The translations under genes were made by a program, and so were the position numbers. A stretch of DNA of 32,009 bases. It comes from a virus. Of this stretch, positions 30,055-32,009 are shown piece after piece. How positions within the stretch are numbered: the stretch's first letter is position 1; the number at the start of each line of letters is the position of its first letter. The stretch is taken from positions 1 to 32,009 of IMG/VR virus record IMGVR_UViG_3300035698_015177; one strand, 5' to 3'. The notes beneath the pieces are model-generated. The model was not told the DNA's origin, searched no databases, and saw nothing but the letters and a program-made list of their open reading frames with translations.

Positions 30055-30557
30055 TATAAGTTTCCTTTGGTTTCTTGTTCGATAGCTTCAAGTCGAGCTT
30101 CAAACTCTGTTTGTTGTTCTAGTGTTGCGTAAACGCTAATCATATCACAACCTTTTTTTGCTTCATCAAATGTTATTCTACCGCTTGCTAACGATTTCAA
30201 TATGTAATCTGCTTTAGATTTCCATCCTTCGCACTCGTTAAATCCAGGGAGCTTGGCAAATCTATCTTTAGTTCCAAGACCCATTTTTGCTTTAGTTATA
30301 AATTCGAAAAGATTTGTGTTGAAGTTCTTGTTTTCTAGGTTTTGACGTCCTTTTTCAAGATGCCAAGATAGGGAATATTGCTTAGCGCGTGTAAATGATT
30401 CGGAAAATATTTCATGTTTACTTGAATATTCATACAATGAATCGATATGTACATCACATGCGTCTGCCATTTCTTCGACATACATGCCTTTTTTGCCACA
30501 CTCTATGACAATGTCGCACATTTCTTCTCTATACTTGGTTGGTTGTCCTGCTGTCAT
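30054..30557 (-). CDS. Terminase small subunit
   Basis: The 167-residue protein has the usual small-terminase beginning, TAGQPTKYREEMCDIVIECG. A helix-turn-helix (MYVEEMADACDVHIDSLYEY) and a long central helix for oligomerisation follow, with FEFITKAKMGLGTKDRF typical of the family. It recognises phage DNA and presents it to the large subunit. I start at the second ATG (30557), because AGGA is 6 bases upstream of it but touches the first ATG (30563). It is the first gene of the late operon, about 20 kb from the large subunit, unlike T7. Confidence 0.85.
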   Translation of the reverse strand: MTAGQPTKYREEMCDIVIECGKKGMYVEEMADACDVHIDSLYEYSSKHEIFSESFTRAKQYSLSWHLEKGRQNLENKNFNTNLFEFITKAKMGLGTKDRFAKLPGFNECEGWKSKADYILKSLASGRITFDEAKKGCDMISVYATLEQQTEFEARLEAIEQETKGNL

Positions 30558-30634
30558 TTTCATTCCTATTAATGTAAATACAGTATTGTATATACAAACT
30601 AGTCAAAAAATCAACAACATGATGCTTATTAATC

Positions 30635-30671
30635 TGTCAATGGGCATATTTTCTCATATTTTGCCCCTATC
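30635..30671. repeat. 37-bp hairpin repeat, copy B
   Basis: Gapless match to 378..414 (27 of 37 by hand count). The stem is GGGCA (30642..30646)/TGCCC (30662..30666). On the minus strand the hairpin is followed directly by TTGACA, as in copy A. It stands upstream of the small-gene operon, in the same orientation as the copy downstream of it. Confidence 0.6.
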
Positions 30672-30692
30672 ATTTAAATTTTATATATGTGC

Positions 30693-30721
30693 TTGACTAA
30701 TTAGTTAACGTGAGTTAATAT
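30693..30721 (+). promoter_or_regulatory. Sigma70-like promoter of the small-gene operon
   Basis: TTGACT, 17-base spacer, TAATAT; five of six bases match consensus in each box. Transcripts would begin near 30728, about 25 bases before the ATG at 30754. Box quality and leader are very like those of 4466..4494, so the two operons are probably co-expressed early. Confidence 0.75.
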
Positions 30722-30753
30722 ATCAGTGTGGAATTAATTAGGGAGAAAACAAA

Positions 30754-30939
30754 ATGGAAGAATTACTTGAGCATTACTGTGGTCATGTTGTATCACATAA
30801 AATCAGAACTAAATCATTAAAAGAGCAGATTGCATATATAGAGTATGTAAGATCTCATGATTGCATTAACTGTGATGAAGACGTTGACTATGCGCCTCAA
30901 AAGGTGATGAATGAAACGAATTGGAGTGCGATCTTATGA
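30754..30939 (+). CDS. Small His/Cys-containing protein, 61 aa
   Basis: The 61-residue protein has HYCGHVVSHKIR near the start and HDCINCDEDVDY in the middle (CxxC). A zinc site is therefore possible using Cys9, His12 or His16 and the CxxC pair. The rest is helical and acidic. GGGAG is 8 bases upstream of the ATG. It is the first gene after the promoter at 30693, so it is transcribed early. Function unknown. Confidence 0.65.
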   Translation: MEELLEHYCGHVVSHKIRTKSLKEQIAYIEYVRSHDCINCDEDVDYAPQKVMNETNWSAIL

Positions 30940-31256
30940 GTAATTTAGCCATCAGTCATGACAACTTATCGAATGACATCACGTTACATTCTGAGGTATT
31001 GGGTGTAGTTGATGAGATGAGGACTTTAAAGTTAGAAATTGACAAGCTTAAGAAGCAGTTTGACGTTAGAAAGAAGCTTGTGCAAGAGTACATGCAGGAT
31101 AACGAGTCTTTATCTAATGAAAATGACCATATTGTCATATCTTGGAAGTATCAGATTAAGGACTATTTTTTATCATCCAAGCTTAAGAAGGAAGATGAGG
31201 AATTATATTCTAAGTACGTTGACAGTCGAATTGAGAGACGATTTATAATCAAATAA
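30936..31256 (+). CDS. Orphan C-terminal domain of YqaJ-type phage exonuclease
   Basis: The 106-residue protein begins with a coiled coil (EMRTLKLEIDKLKKQFDVRK) and continues QEYMQDNESLS, HIVISWKYQIKDYF. It ends with LKKEDEELYSKYVDSRIE then RRFIIK. This succession (helical hairpin, a 'vsWK' strand, 'LK.e.pelY.kY', terminal RRF.IK) is the ending I know from YqaJ viral recombinases. The nuclease domain that normally precedes it is absent here. The start overlaps the previous stop (ATGA), with GGAG upstream. It may bind DNA or partner with RecT or VRR-NUC. The family match is from memory. Confidence 0.7.
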   Translation: MSNLAISHDNLSNDITLHSEVLGVVDEMRTLKLEIDKLKKQFDVRKKLVQEYMQDNESLSNENDHIVISWKYQIKDYFLSSKLKKEDEELYSKYVDSRIERRFIIK

Positions 31257-31272
31257 AACGATTTTACCGACG

Positions 31273-31317
31273 GTACCTCATCCTTAGTTAATTCTTTGGG
31301 TGGGGTATTTTAATTTA
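31273..31317 (+). terminator. Intrinsic terminator or attenuator inside the small-gene operon
   Basis: GTACCTCATCC (31273..31283) pairs with GGGTGGGGTAT (31298..31308) over 11 positions, with three G-T pairs and a 14-base loop. It is followed by TTTTAATTT. It lies between the YqaJ-tail gene and the next gene on the same strand, so it would cut or reduce read-through to 31331 onward. Confidence 0.65.
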
Positions 31318-31330
31318 AGGGGAATAAATA

Positions 31331-31522
31331 ATGTATATAATAATTTATTACGACAATGGCCAGCTATGCTGTAATTATGAACTTAACAGTGCTAATTGCG
31401 AGTTATTTTTATCAGGTCTGGATGAATCTGCTAAAGCATTAGTGCATAAATTTAACGAAATAGGAGAATATAAAAAGATTGTTAACTATGAGTATGTGAA
31501 AGTAGCAAAGATATTTAGTTAA
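31331..31522 (+). CDS. Hypothetical 63-aa protein
   Basis: The 63-residue protein starts with a strand, MYIIIYYDNGQLCCNYELNS, then has a helix and VNYEYVKVAKIFS at the end. It is a small alpha/beta protein with three Cys in the first 25 residues. AAGGGGA lies before the ATG, after the terminator-like hairpin. No family recognised; it lies in the early small-gene operon. Confidence 0.6.
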   Translation: MYIIIYYDNGQLCCNYELNSANCELFLSGLDESAKALVHKFNEIGEYKKIVNYEYVKVAKIFS

Positions 31523-31535
31523 AAGGAGAAAATAA

Positions 31536-31889
31536 ATGCATGAAGAATTAAATAATGAGCATGACAATATAGGTGGTCTATACAATAAATTTATAATGAT
31601 TTACTTCCCGTATTGCCCAGAGTGCAATGATGTTGTTGAGAAATATGATTATTTATATAAAAAATATCTTGATTTTTTGACCATAGAGTCATCATGTCAT
31701 GGTGAATCAATTAAATGTAATATTTATAGGGGTGATCTTATACGTTTCTTGAAAACTAACGATGATGGGAATTATTCAGAAATTCGTGTTTCGGAAACTT
31801 TAGACATTAAAAATAAAGGAATTAACCTCATAGACTGTAGATATTTAACCTACAGAAAGAGATCTACATTCAACCCTTGGAGATATTAA
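31536..31889 (+). CDS. Hypothetical 117-aa cysteine-containing protein
   Basis: The 117-residue acidic protein has YFPYCPECNDVVEKYDY near 28..44 (CxxC), then Cys54 and Cys61, followed by a mixed alpha/beta second half (FLKTNDDGNYSEIRVSETL). The four Cys could bind zinc or form a redox pair; the CPEC pattern alone cannot tell. AAGGAG is 9 bases before the ATG. Its last seven bases lie in the terminal repeat, so it is complete only at this end of the contig. No family recognised. Confidence 0.6.
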   Translation: MHEELNNEHDNIGGLYNKFIMIYFPYCPECNDVVEKYDYLYKKYLDFLTIESSCHGESIKCNIYRGDLIRFLKTNDDGNYSEIRVSETLDIKNKGINLIDCRYLTYRKRSTFNPWRY

Positions 31890-32009
31890 AAATGATTACT
31901 AAAAATGACCTTGAATTATTGGAGTAATAAATGTGTCAAAATTTTTGTGAGATTTAGCCAGCGTGTTTGTGATAAAAGGTTTAAAAGTGATAAGACGTAA
32001 TTACGAGGC
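31883..32009. repeat. 127-bp terminal direct repeat, right copy
   Basis: Identical to 1..127. It starts inside the stop-codon region of the preceding gene, not at a natural gene border, and it has no inverted ends. With the repeat counted once the genome is 31,882 bp. Confidence 0.9.

Larger units (their letters stand above)
30564..30753. promoter_or_regulatory. Divergent control region between late operon and small-gene operon
   Basis: Leftward: TTGTTG (30617..30612), 17 bases, TATATA (30594..30589) would start the late operon about 25 bases before its ATG. Its -10 lies within the perfect 12-bp palindrome TTGTATATACAA (30586..30597), a possible operator. Rightward: TTGACT (30693..30698), 17 bases, TAATAT (30716..30721). 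Between them is the hairpin repeat at 30635..30671. No gene is seen in these 190 bases. Confidence 0.65.

Overview
The window reads as one complete, AT-rich genome of a small tailed phage with a T7-type (podovirus) virion. The first and last 127 bases are identical (1..127 and 31883..32009), so the contig most likely closes into a circle or permuted unit of 31,882 bp. The length 127 is also a common assembler k-mer, so a true terminal repeat is not proven. A phage-encoded outer-membrane beta-barrel with a signal peptide points to a Gram-negative host. I cannot name the host. I see no integrase, no CI-type repressor, no phage RNA polymerase, no DNA polymerase and no tRNA gene. The phage is probably virulent, transcribed by host RNA polymerase and dependent on host replication enzymes.

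There are four transcription units, two divergent control regions and two convergent ends. (1) A leftward replication operon runs from 4134 to 520: a 59-aa protein, a stand-alone winged-helix protein, a lambda-O-like initiator, a DnaB-type helicase, a small coupled gene, a VRR-NUC nuclease and a small unknown. The initiator gene carries a cluster of GGACACAW octamers beside AT-rich DNA, the best candidate for the replication origin. (2) A rightward early operon runs from 4243 to 8260: a Cro/YdaS-like regulator, small proteins, a family resembling DUF6948, two duplicated glycine-rich repeat proteins, a RecT annealing protein, a single-strand-binding protein and the outer-membrane barrel. (3) A long leftward late operon runs from 30557 to 8326: small terminase, small structural proteins, portal, scaffold, major capsid protein, a putative head fibre, two tail tube proteins, four internal virion/ejection proteins, tail fibre, endolysin, membrane proteins/holin and large terminase. 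(4) A rightward operon of small genes runs from 30754 across the contig joint to 350. It includes an orphan copy of the C-terminal domain of YqaJ-type exonucleases.

Regulation can be partly read. Good sigma70-like promoters lie at 4466..4494 (+), 30693..30721 (+), 30589..30617 (-) and 24261..24289 (-, capsid). A 24-bp imperfect palindrome at 4166..4189 is a likely operator for the Cro-like protein. A hairpin with a T-run at 22426..22454 closes a capsid/head-fibre expression cassette.

The most unusual items are these: the iteron cluster inside the initiator gene; the hexanucleotide-based Gly-rich gene pair; a gapless 37-bp hairpin repeat flanking unit 4 on both sides; the orphan YqaJ C-terminal domain; and the decapeptide-repeat head fibre.
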